A stretch of 34,845 bases of DNA from Bdellovibrionia bacterium. Its GTDB lineage: Bacteria; Bdellovibrionota; Bdellovibrionia; Bdellovibrionales; JAGQZY01. The position numbers and the translations under genes were made by a program. The stretch covers positions 1-34,845 of the forward strand of contig JAUHWN010000024.1 in assembly GCA_030424665.1 (NCBI GenBank). The letters run 5' to 3'. Under the pieces are notes generated by a model. It was given only the letters and a program-made list of their open reading frames with translations, made no database searches and was not told the origin of the DNA. Positions 13,586 to 21,319 of the stretch are shown one piece after another. The number at the start of each line of letters is the position of its first letter. Position 1 is the stretch's first letter.

Positions 13586-16500
13586 CTAGGCTGCGCGCTC
13601 AGGGTCATTGTCATCATCGCTTGCGAGATCGAAGCTAAAGTCTTCTTCGTCGTCCTCAGAACTATTAGGTAGGGGAGGAGGGACAAAATCGTCACCCTCA
13701 GGATCTTCGTCTTGATACCCAAAGGCATCCGCTTGGGTTTGTTCGAGGTTCATTTGATCTGGAGTTGGAGGTAAATCGATTTCCTCTTCAGCTTCGTCGT
13801 CTTCGTTCATGCTTAAATCTTCATCAAACCCCCTAAAGCCATCAAGTTCTTGATGGTAGGGGTTTTTCTCGAGGGGAGGTTTTGATACGACCTCATCGCC
13901 ATCGCTTGTGGGTTCTTCGGGGAGTTCCAAAAAGCCTTTTTCATCTTCTTTTGCAGTTTGTGGTCCTGCTGGTTCCTCGGCAGCAAGGGGAGCTTTCGGT
14001 TCTTCGGCAACAAGGGGTGCTTCATCCGAATTCAATGCTACTTGGCTCGAGCTATCATTAGTGTTTACCCCACTGACTTCTTTAGTCTCATTTATAGCTT
14101 TTGCTCTTTGCATTGGCTCCAAATCCAAATCGTGGTCATCTTCGTCGATCGGCGCGAGAAGGTGATTTTTAATTTCTTTCTTTCGCTCTTCGGCGGTTAA
14201 GCGTGGTCGTCGTTGTTTCTCTCCGATCTCGATTTCTTTGGTAATTTCGTCGTGATGGAAATTGTTTTCTCGGCTCAGAGTGCCCTCATCAACGAGATCA
14301 ATTCTCCGACGTTCTTTGAGAGGCTTTAATTCTCTGGTTATGGTTTGCTCTTCTTCGATTGGATCGAGGTCGCTAGCAGACTGTTCTTCACTATTCATTT
14401 GGCTCGGATGGTTCTGTGAACTTTGTTGCCCAGGAGTAGGATCTTCGACTCCACTTGGTACTGGGATATCGGCCAATTGCACATCATCTTTTTGCATCTG
14501 GGTGGTTGTATTGACGGTCTCTTCACTTAAGGATGACTTTTGCACAGAATTTGTTTGATTAAAGAGGTCCGTCATTTTCTCGAGATTTCCAGTGCGACTC
14601 ATTTGAATCGAAAGGGTGTCTTCATCGACATCTTCGCTCTCGTCTACTTGCAGTTGAATAATACGCGTTGCAAGTTCAGAGCGCTCGTTAACGTCTAAGC
14701 TCTCTTCGGGCAAGTCGACATCGAGTACTGGCCTGTCTTCAGAATTCAATGAAGGGATTTTTACCGTGTCGTCATTATCTTGCTCTTGTTTTTGGTTCTT
14801 TGGTGATCCCATGGTCTGTGGATCGTAAAGGCTCGATTGGTTTCTGCCACGGTTCTTCGAGAGATAAAGGGCTTGGTCGGCGAGTTTAATAAGTTCATCG
14901 ACCTTCTCTGTATGGAGAGGGCAGGTTGCTATACCGAGACTCATTGTGACTTTTAGGGTACCACTTTCACTTTCGATTTTTAAATTTTCGATGGCCTGCC
15001 TTATTCTTTCAGCTTGCTCGAAAGCGCTTTGCTCTGGAGTATCCGGAAGCAGAACAACAAATTCCTCTCCGCCATAACGGGCAGGAATGTCCTGGTCTCT
15101 CGATTCGTTCTTGAGTGTCTGGGCGACTCTCTTTAAGACTTCATCTCCAAGAGCGTGACCGTAAGTATCGTTAAACTTTTTAAAATGATCGACGTCACCA
15201 ATGATGACAGAGGTCGGGGATTGGGTGAGGAGGGAGCTATTTACAGCCTTTTGCAGCTGGGCTTTAAAGTAGCGAACATTATTTATTTGTGTTAAAGAGT
15301 CAGTATTGCTTAGTGAGTGAAGTGTCAGGTTTTCTAGGGTAAGCGTCATATGACTTGCGATGCCCATGAGAGAATCGACTTCGTCTTCGCTAAAGACTTC
15401 CAGTACGTTTTGTTTAAGACACTGAAGAGCACCGATAACTTTGTTTCCAGCTCGAACGGGGATAATTAAAAATCCTTTCACATCTTGGGTCCCTGGCAGA
15501 GGGGAGGCCTTTGTAGGTGCATAACTTTGGTTTTGAAAGATTGAAATCTTAATCATATTCAAAAGATTTGGAACTTCAAAGAGATCTCGGCAGTTTCGAT
15601 CACTAAACACCTTCATTCCCATTTCGTTTTCAGAAACTTCACGGCTTTTTCTATACTCGATTCGATCGCCGGTGTCGTTGAGCATAAACAGTTCTATTTG
15701 CCGATACCCGAACGACGAAATTATGATCTCCAAAATACTATTTACGATTTTATCTTTGTTCATCGATGCATTGGTGGAGTTCGAGATTTCCAACAGTAGA
15801 GAACTCTCAAAGAGCTTGCGATCTAAATCTTGATTCACCTTTCTTAAAGCGTCGGTTTGATTTCTAAGCTCTGCTGTGCGTTTTAATTTTTCTTCGAGTT
15901 CGACTCTCAGTTTTTGCGTCATCCGATTAAAGGTGGTGCCAAGCTCGCCAAACTCACCTCTGTCTTCAATTTGAATTTGGGTGTCGAGGTGGCCTTCGGC
16001 TATTCTTCGGGCCCCCTCTGTCAAGAGTCGGATTGGTGAAGACAGTCTTTTTGACAACTTATAGCCGACAAATATCGACACCAGGAGAGAAGATACAAAA
16101 GTTAGTATCAAAATCAAATTGAGCGAGTTTCGTTCTTTGTTGTACATAGTGTGAGGGACTAAGTTGACAAGATAAAAGTTTCCAAGGGTGTTCCCCTGTT
16201 CATCTTGTAAGAAGGGATGTCCTGTTATTGAGAATTTAAAGTTGGAATACTCTTGTTCTAAGTGAGTGCCAATGCTTTCCATCTTCGAAAGGGAAACTAC
16301 CAGAGGTGTTTGAATGTCCTCAGATGAAATTTCGTGGAGCCAAGGGGTTTTTCCCTTTTCCCAAATGACTATGGCCACGTCACCCCGAATGTATTTTTTA
16401 ACACTGTTTAGAAATTCACCATCGAGTTCATAGCCACTCACGATATACTGGTATCCAGTTTCTCTTGTGATTCGTTGCTCAAGGCGGTTGGCAGCCACAA

Positions 16501-16987
16501 AAAAATACTTCGAGCCAATTTTTATTATATCTGTGGCAAAATCGCCCCGTTCAGCCTTGCGAATTAAGCTGGGGCTACTAAACATTTGATAATTATTAGC
16601 TCCAGATTCAGCGAGATACATATTATTTTTGTCGACCACTGCAATGAGCCCACTAAATAGGCTTGCTTTTTTGTTGGCAAGATACTGAGAAGTAAATTTA
16701 GTTTTTTCTTTGTAGTCTTTGCGAAGATAGTAGATCAGTGAAGGGTCGGACTTGAGGTTTGCGATGTCTGTTCTGAGCAAATCGGCTTTTGAATTGATGA
16801 CTTGTAAGAGGGATTCGCTATTAAATTCAAGGTCGTCTTGAATATTCTTGTTAACTTGCGCATTGAATTTGTAATGAACAAACGCAAAGGTAATAACTTG
16901 GATTCCTGTAATTAGAACCAAGAAAGGAACTAAGAGTTTTACGTGAACTCCCAGTCTAAAAATGTCACTTTTAAAAAGTGATTTCAA
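13586..16987 (-). CDS. Membrane diguanylate cyclase: sensor, HAMP, GAF, GGDEF, long acidic tail
   Basis: Makes cyclic di-GMP from two GTP. The order in 1,133 residues is: TM1 (about 17-36), a periplasmic Cache-like sensor (37-288), TM2 (289-309), HAMP (about 310-362) running into a coiled coil, a GAF domain (about 395-555), and GGDEF (about 560-720). The active site reads GGEEF (639-643). The inhibitory I-site RxxD (R630-D633) sits five residues before it, so product feedback is likely. Residues from about 725 to 1133 form a low-complexity, Asp/Glu/Pro/Ser-rich, probably disordered tail with short Lys/Arg patches, which is unusual for this family. AGGGGG lies before the ATG. It is divergent from the 17.1-17.7 kb region and does not share an operon. 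In predators, c-di-GMP synthases control switches between motility, gliding and predation. Confidence 0.93.
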   Translation of the reverse strand: MKSLFKSDIFRLGVHVKLLVPFLVLITGIQVITFAFVHYKFNAQVNKNIQDDLEFNSESLLQVINSKADLLRTDIANLKSDPSLIYYLRKDYKEKTKFTSQYLANKKASLFSGLIAVVDKNNMYLAESGANNYQMFSSPSLIRKAERGDFATDIIKIGSKYFFVAANRLEQRITRETGYQYIVSGYELDGEFLNSVKKYIRGDVAIVIWEKGKTPWLHEISSEDIQTPLVVSLSKMESIGTHLEQEYSNFKFSITGHPFLQDEQGNTLGNFYLVNLVPHTMYNKERNSLNLILILTFVSSLLVSIFVGYKLSKRLSSPIRLLTEGARRIAEGHLDTQIQIEDRGEFGELGTTFNRMTQKLRVELEEKLKRTAELRNQTDALRKVNQDLDRKLFESSLLLEISNSTNASMNKDKIVNSILEIIISSFGYRQIELFMLNDTGDRIEYRKSREVSENEMGMKVFSDRNCRDLFEVPNLLNMIKISIFQNQSYAPTKASPLPGTQDVKGFLIIPVRAGNKVIGALQCLKQNVLEVFSEDEVDSLMGIASHMTLTLENLTLHSLSNTDSLTQINNVRYFKAQLQKAVNSSLLTQSPTSVIIGDVDHFKKFNDTYGHALGDEVLKRVAQTLKNESRDQDIPARYGGEEFVVLLPDTPEQSAFEQAERIRQAIENLKIESESGTLKVTMSLGIATCPLHTEKVDELIKLADQALYLSKNRGRNQSSLYDPQTMGSPKNQKQEQDNDDTVKIPSLNSEDRPVLDVDLPEESLDVNERSELATRIIQLQVDESEDVDEDTLSIQMSRTGNLEKMTDLFNQTNSVQKSSLSEETVNTTTQMQKDDVQLADIPVPSGVEDPTPGQQSSQNHPSQMNSEEQSASDLDPIEEEQTITRELKPLKERRRIDLVDEGTLSRENNFHHDEITKEIEIGEKQRRPRLTAEERKKEIKNHLLAPIDEDDHDLDLEPMQRAKAINETKEVSGVNTNDSSSQVALNSDEAPLVAEEPKAPLAAEEPAGPQTAKEDEKGFLELPEEPTSDGDEVVSKPPLEKNPYHQELDGFRGFDEDLSMNEDDEAEEEIDLPPTPDQMNLEQTQADAFGYQDEDPEGDDFVPPPLPNSSEDDEEDFSFDLASDDDNDPERAA

Positions 16988-17146
16988 CGATCCCCCTAAA
17001 CGTACACAAAGATCAATAACTTATCGGATTTTCGAACTTTTACTATGAAGCATTTTCGGATTTACTCGACTCAAAACCCTACTAATTTGTTTCAAAGTGA
17101 GATGGTTTTGGAGTCTCTAAATTAAAGGCACTTGAGGGAGGCATAA

Positions 17147-17230
17147 ATGTCACGATACTGCGTATTTTTGACGAAATTAGTGACGGGAAATTTTAATAGA
17201 ATGTTTTTGAATGGCTTCCAAAACAATTAA
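17147..17230 (+). CDS. Candidate small ORF, 27 aa
   Basis: GAGGGAGG is followed 6 nt later by ATG and 27 codons (MSRYCVFLTKLVTGNFNRM…). The SD is good and the spacing right, but there is no homology I recognise and such combinations arise by chance. It lies in the 16988-17721 gap, which otherwise holds no gene on this side. Treat as a possibility only. Confidence 0.22.
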   Translation: MSRYCVFLTKLVTGNFNRMFLNGFQNN

Positions 17231-17380
17231 AGTTTTCGGGCGACTTTAGTGGCGAAAATTGGAATTAGTTTTGAAAAAAATTTGATGATTTAGTGAAGCT
17301 TCAAAAGCGACAAACCTAATATCAATTTGTCTTATGGGTGCCCAAAGAACTACTTTGAATTCTTGTCTCAATTAAAACCT

Positions 17381-17442
17381 AGAGTCCAGTTCATCGTGAA
17401 GCACGGCTTCAATTGATTGTAACAAAATGTAAATTGGACTCT
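17381..17442 (+). ncRNA. Structured element: 11-bp closing stem with inner hairpin
   Basis: AGAGTCCAGTT (17381-17391) pairs with AATTGGACTCT (17432-17442) over 11 bp with a single G-U pair. Inside is a perfect 6-bp hairpin, TGAAGC (17397-17402) with GCTTCA (17406-17411) around ACG. The branch is followed by an A/T-rich stretch including TTTTTT at about 17453-17458. It could be a small RNA or a cis-acting leader for the small ORF at 17532. Seen as inverted repeats; a real RNA is inferred. Confidence 0.4.
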
Positions 17443-17531
17443 TTAGAAATATTTTTTCTGGCGTCGAAGATTTAGCTGCGCTATATTTAAATTACCAAAA
17501 GCTCTATTGAGCGCGAAAGGAGGTGGTGCGT

Positions 17532-17588
17532 ATGGCATTTGATAATTTTAGTAACCATACAACCATTAACCTGGAGGTTATCTGCTAA
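17532..17588 (+). CDS. Candidate 18-residue leader peptide
   Basis: AAAGGAGGTG (17516-17525) matches the 3' end of 16S rRNA over ten bases, the best SD in the window. It is followed by ATG at 17532 and MAFDNFSNHTTINLEVIC, ending at TAA 17586-17588. The last codons form one arm of a hairpin, TAACC-TGGA-GGTTA (17567-17580). That arm overlaps AACCATTAA (17561-17569), which can instead pair with TTAATGGTT (17601-17609). This gives two mutually exclusive stems around the stop codon, as in translation-controlled attenuators. A strong hairpin (17636-17661) then precedes the nuclease gene. No amino-acid run suggests a specific sensed residue. Confidence 0.4.
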   Translation: MAFDNFSNHTTINLEVIC

Positions 17589-17635
17589 TATCAAGCAAAA
17601 TTAATGGTTAAATTTATTAGTTTATTAGTAACTAC

Positions 17636-17661
17636 AAAGGGCGGAGAATTCTTCGCCCTTT
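17636..17661 (+). terminator. Strong hairpin after the small ORF, terminator-like
   Basis: AAAGGGCG (17636-17643) pairs perfectly with CGCCCTTT (17654-17661), with further pairing inside around GAATTC. After the stem the sequence is GCTAATTTAA, without a long T-run. It may be an attenuator or a terminator ending the small-ORF transcript before the nuclease gene at 17722. Confidence 0.6.
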
Positions 17662-17721
17662 GCTAATTTAAGAGAGATATTTCTATTTACTTCTCCAAAA
17701 AAACTCACTACTTTCTCAGCC

Positions 17722-18744
17722 ATGAGAAATTTAATTTTATGCGCTGTTGTTTTTTTATTTTGTTTATCGACTTACGCTGAATCGGTCAGTATTCTGAGTT
17801 TTAACGTCGAAAACCTGTTCGATACACTCGACGATAAAGATCGAAGTGACGAATCCTTTTTGCCACTTCAAACGAAAATTCAAAATGACTCCATAATTCA
17901 ATCCTGTCTTCGAGTTCGCCGTTTTAAATGGAAAAAACAATGTCTCTATCTCGATTGGAGCGAAGAAAACCTAAAAGCTAAAATGACAAATATCGAGAAG
18001 GTTGTTCGAGCATCTAATAAGGGTAAGGGGCCTGACATCATCGTCTTTCAAGAAGTCGAAAATCTGCGGGTCCTTACTCAATTACGAGATCAACACTTAA
18101 AAGAGTGGAAGCATATTGGCTTTATTGAAGGTTTTGATAAGAGGGGAATTGACATTGCTGTTCTCTCTAAAAAGCCTTTGCAAGGAAAGCCGCAGCTCCA
18201 CAAAATTCCTTTTAAAAAAATGAAAAAGGCACGAGTTAAAGACACTCGAGGCATTTTACAAGTCGAGTTTCAATTGGATGATAAAACTCGGTTGGTCGTT
18301 TTTGGAGTTCACCTTCCAGCTCCCTATCATCCATATCAATTCCGAATTCAAGCTGTAGAGTTTTTGAATACCTTGGTCGGCAAGCTCGAGAAAAAAGATA
18401 TTGCCGTTGCGATTGGAGACTTTAATATTCCAAGAGATGAAGAAGAAAGAAGGAATATTTTGCGTGGAAGGATTGATCAATATTGGCAGGCTCCTCATCT
18501 TGAATACTGTAAAGATTGTAAGGGAACCACCTATTATCCGCCTAAGAAGTCTTGGTCCTTCTTGGACTTAGCATTGGTTTCAAAGAGCCAAGGGAAGTGG
18601 AGCCTGGATCCCAAGTCCTTTCGCGTAGAAAATGGCTTGAATTTGCAAAAGACTCCCGAATCTTATCCAAAGAGTTTTGACCCAAAGACTCAATCAGGTG
18701 TTTCAGACCACTTTCCAATCCTCTTAGAGCTCCGTAGGTCTTGA
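17722..18744 (+). CDS. Exported endonuclease/exonuclease/phosphatase-family protein
   Basis: A signal peptide (about 1-19: short basic start, LILCAVVFLFCLSTYA, then ES) leads into an EEP-fold hydrolase of about 320 residues, with the family motifs in order: ILSFNVENLFD (metal ligand Asn), FQEVEN (catalytic Glu), VHLPAP, AIGDFNIPR (Asp/Asn pair), LDLALVSK, and GVSDHFPILLEL (SDH, terminal catalytic His). The family covers DNases, phosphodiesterases and some phosphatases, all Mg-dependent. The exported location in a predator suggests breakdown of prey DNA or scavenging of phosphate. It lies downstream of the structured 17.4-17.7 kb region, which may regulate it. The start ATG has no clear SD. 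Confidence 0.88.
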   Translation: MRNLILCAVVFLFCLSTYAESVSILSFNVENLFDTLDDKDRSDESFLPLQTKIQNDSIIQSCLRVRRFKWKKQCLYLDWSEENLKAKMTNIEKVVRASNKGKGPDIIVFQEVENLRVLTQLRDQHLKEWKHIGFIEGFDKRGIDIAVLSKKPLQGKPQLHKIPFKKMKKARVKDTRGILQVEFQLDDKTRLVVFGVHLPAPYHPYQFRIQAVEFLNTLVGKLEKKDIAVAIGDFNIPRDEEERRNILRGRIDQYWQAPHLEYCKDCKGTTYYPPKKSWSFLDLALVSKSQGKWSLDPKSFRVENGLNLQKTPESYPKSFDPKTQSGVSDHFPILLELRRS

Positions 18745-18791
18745 CAAAACGACGCGTTTAGTCTAAGCCTAAGGTCTTGTCGAGGTATGTA

Positions 18792-19358
18792 ATGAGAATC
18801 AATTTAACGGAAATTCCAGATGAAGGCCAAAGTTGGGAGTTTAGCGACCAGCTCAAAGAAAAGAAGGACGAAAAGCTTCCCGAATCGGTGAAGAGGCTCT
18901 TTGGTAAAAAACCCTACAGCCTTCGGCTTCGCCTACTTCCTATGCACTCTGGCTTTCAAGTATCTGGAAATGCTGAATTTACCCATAAGCAACTTTGCAG
19001 CCAGTGTGGCGAAGATATTGATCTCGGGCATCAGTTTCGTATTAATGAGCTACTTCTTCCTAAAAGTGAGTTTTCTAGGGCCGATGACCGCACTACAACT
19101 GGAAATCATTCGATGGACTATCTCGCTGACGGGCCAGAGGTGAGTTATTTTGATCAAAAGATGTTTGATTTGGGCGAGTACATTCATGAGATCGTGCAAG
19201 CTCAGTTTGGTCCCTATCCCTCTTGTGAGGACAATGCCTGTCCCAACAAAGATTTGGTTTTAAAGAAAATCAATGAATACAGCCAGGCCTTTGATGAACA
19301 AAAAGCTCCAGGTCATCCAGCCTTCGGTGCTCTAAAGGATCTTCTCAAAAGACAGTAG
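18792..19358 (+). CDS. yceD: YceD/DUF177 family protein
   Basis: The ATG at 18792 follows GAGG with 6-nt spacing and gives MRINLTEIPDEG; a TTG at 18777 would add five residues. The protein has the DUF177 layout: an N-terminal strand, GFQVSGNAEFTH, the first Cys pair C-x2-C in LCSQCGEDI, the acidic DYLADG segment, EYIHEIVQAQFGPYP (Glu-rich, conserved), and a second Cys group CEDNACPNKD. YceD is linked to 23S rRNA processing and large-ribosome assembly and usually precedes rpmF. No rpmF (L32) gene follows here, because the next gene is a squalene/phytoene synthase-like protein 121 bp away. The cysteines suggest a metal site. Confidence 0.82.
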   Translation: MRINLTEIPDEGQSWEFSDQLKEKKDEKLPESVKRLFGKKPYSLRLRLLPMHSGFQVSGNAEFTHKQLCSQCGEDIDLGHQFRINELLLPKSEFSRADDRTTTGNHSMDYLADGPEVSYFDQKMFDLGEYIHEIVQAQFGPYPSCEDNACPNKDLVLKKINEYSQAFDEQKAPGHPAFGALKDLLKRQ

Positions 19359-19479
19359 GCCCTAATTTCCTGGCATCTGGCATGCTGCGCATAAAGGGAT
19401 AATTCTCAGTAATTCTTGTTAACAATTGAGCTAATTCATGGGATTCATTGCTTTTATCAAGTAATTAGACGGAGGTTCC

Positions 19480-20553
19480 ATGGGGGAAGCCCAGGCTTCT
19501 TTCAAGCAGGATATTGAGTTCTACCAAAAACACTTGGATCGAGTGAGTCGGAGTTTCGCCTTTTGTATAAAGCAACTCAATGGCGAATTTAGGGCCCAAG
19601 TCGGATTGAGTTATTTGGTCTTTAGAATTCTTGATACCATCGAGGATGCTCCATGGGAGACTTTTTCGGAGCAAAAAAAGGCCTTTGATCACTTCAACGA
19701 AATCATGAAAACTCCAGAATTTTTCCAACGCCCGGGCGCGAATTCTGATTACCTTGATTGGCTGGCTCTCTTTCCCAAAGATATACCTGAGTCGGAAATG
19801 GTTCTTCTTAAAGAAGGCCAAAGAGTCTTTTCGGATGTTCACAAGCAACCAGAACAAGTGCGCCAACACATTCAAAACTGCTCCATCAATATGTCCAGGG
19901 GGATGGAATTTTACGCCTGCCGGGCCCAAGACCGTCCTTTGCGGCTAAAAGATATAAAAGATGTAAATCGTTACTGTTTTTTTGTAGCTGGAATTGTTGG
20001 TGAACTTTTGGAAGGCCTCTTTTTAAATGCTCATCCTGAAGAGAAAAATCCCCAAGGACTAACAAAGGCTTTTCATTTTGGCCTATTCCTACAAAAGGTT
20101 AATATTCTAAAGGATCAACTTTCAGATGAAGAAGAAGGACGATTCTTAGTGCCGGAAAGAGATCTTATAAAGAAATCTTTGGTAGATAATGGTCGTAATG
20201 CTCTTGATTACATCTTAAGTCTACCTAAAGAAGCTGTGTCATATCGTTTATTTTGTGCGTGGTCTTTGTTTATTGGTCTAGCTTCGTTACCATTTATTGA
20301 ACAGAGCTTTGAGAGTAAGAAGTTTTTCAAGCTACCGCGAATAAAAACCCAATTACTCATAGAAAAAGTTCGCGGTATCATTAAGAATAATGATCGCCTT
20401 CAGTCGCTATTTAGTGAGTTGCTTGAGGGATCGCGATTTATTGCATCTCAACCCCAATCAATGGAGTCTCAGGTTCAAGAATTTCCTGAGTTTACCAACC
20501 TTTACAGTGGTCAGCTGGCTCCAGCTGATATTAAAAAGTTAGGCCTTATTTAA
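19480..20553 (+). CDS. Squalene/phytoene synthase-like prenyltransferase
   Basis: Trans-isoprenyl diphosphate synthase, head-to-head type. SRSFAFCIKQL is followed by the first Asp-rich motif DTIED (52-56), the NMSRGM motif (about 137-142), DVNRYCFFVAGIVGELL, and the second motif DQLSD (212-216) within NILKDQLSDEEEGRFLVP. These residues bind Mg-diphosphate. The 357-residue length is closer to squalene synthase than to the shorter phytoene synthases, but the product (squalene, dehydrosqualene or phytoene) cannot be told from sequence. No desaturase, cyclase or hopanoid gene is nearby, so the pathway is unclear. GGAGG lies 6 nt before ATG. Confidence 0.85.
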   Translation: MGEAQASFKQDIEFYQKHLDRVSRSFAFCIKQLNGEFRAQVGLSYLVFRILDTIEDAPWETFSEQKKAFDHFNEIMKTPEFFQRPGANSDYLDWLALFPKDIPESEMVLLKEGQRVFSDVHKQPEQVRQHIQNCSINMSRGMEFYACRAQDRPLRLKDIKDVNRYCFFVAGIVGELLEGLFLNAHPEEKNPQGLTKAFHFGLFLQKVNILKDQLSDEEEGRFLVPERDLIKKSLVDNGRNALDYILSLPKEAVSYRLFCAWSLFIGLASLPFIEQSFESKKFFKLPRIKTQLLIEKVRGIIKNNDRLQSLFSELLEGSRFIASQPQSMESQVQEFPEFTNLYSGQLAPADIKKLGLI

Positions 20554-20644
20554 GCTAGACAAAGGCAAGGCTTCCGCCGATTGGGGAGTGAGTCTGAGTC
20601 AGTAATTAGATAGAATAGAGTCACTTTAAATTTTGGGGGCTCCA

Positions 20645-21319
20645 TTGTCAGTCAGGCTGCTAAGTTTTAATTTTTTCTTTGTTTTGGGACTCATTTTTAC
20701 TGCAATGATTGCAGAAGCAAAAAAAGTTCCTTCAAAGGTTTATGATTTACCCGATCTCGTAGCGATTCAAGATCGAGATTATTACCTCAGTCACGATTTA
20801 ACTTTCAACGTTGGATGGTTGCCCTCGGATGCATTCAATAAGTACGCTGTGGGTGGTGTGAGTTATACCTATTTTTTAGAAGATTACATGGCTTGGGAAG
20901 TTGTGAATGTTCAGTACTCATTTCTTTTCGAAACGGATCTCAAAGGTGCCCTCGAAGAAAATTTTCCACTCGAAGTTGAAAACGTCGGTTTTCAGGGCTT
21001 TCTTGATCCAATTACCTTTGTCGCTACGACCGCTTTTCTTTATACGCCCATGTATAATAAGAGCTTGCTCTTCAATTCTTCGCTCTTTCGCAGCGAAACA
21101 AGTTTTCTAGTGCAAGCGGGTATTGCCAACTTTAAAAGGAATGAAACTCGGCCTCTCTTTGGAGCAGGCTTTATTTTTAGAGTTCTATTGAGCGAGGACC
21201 AATCTTTGAAGTTTGATTTTAGACAAAGCTTCTATTTAGAGGCTGATCGAGGACTGACGAGTTTGATGTCTCTAATGGTCGGCTATTCATTTCAATTGGG
21301 AGAGGGCCCAGAGCAATGA
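20645..21319 (+). CDS. Outer-membrane beta-barrel protein (OMP_myx_plus-like)
   Basis: The TTG at 20645 is chosen because GGGGG (20635-20639) lies 5 nt upstream and the product then starts with SVRLLSFNFFFVLGLIFTAMIAEA, a signal peptide. The upstream TTG at 20633 sits inside that SD. The mature part has alternating, aromatic-capped strands (YYLSHDLTFNVGWLP, GVSYTYFLEDYMAWEV, FDFRQSFYLE) and ends LMVGYSFQLGEG, a typical barrel. Small barrels of this type accompany Glt/TPR genes in Myxococcales and Bdellovibrio. Its stop overlaps the next gene in an ATGA junction, so it belongs to the motor cluster as the probable outer-membrane component. Confidence 0.72.
   Translation: MSVRLLSFNFFFVLGLIFTAMIAEAKKVPSKVYDLPDLVAIQDRDYYLSHDLTFNVGWLPSDAFNKYAVGGVSYTYFLEDYMAWEVVNVQYSFLFETDLKGALEENFPLEVENVGFQGFLDPITFVATTAFLYTPMYNKSLLFNSSLFRSETSFLVQAGIANFKRNETRPLFGAGFIFRVLLSEDQSLKFDFRQSFYLEADRGLTSLMSLMVGYSFQLGEGPEQ

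Noticed and set aside
13908-14200. Plus-strand Ser-rich ORFs
   Set aside because: Antisense shadows of the acidic low-complexity tail of the diguanylate cyclase.
17470-17546. Alternative frame through the strong SD ending in AKGGGAYGI
   Set aside because: No good start or SD; the glycine run is the translated Shine-Dalgarno sequence.
17381-17661. Cyclic di-GMP (GEMM) riboswitch, considered because such RNAs are abundant in Bdellovibrio
   Set aside because: The conserved GEMM-I loop and tetraloop-receptor sequences are not present.
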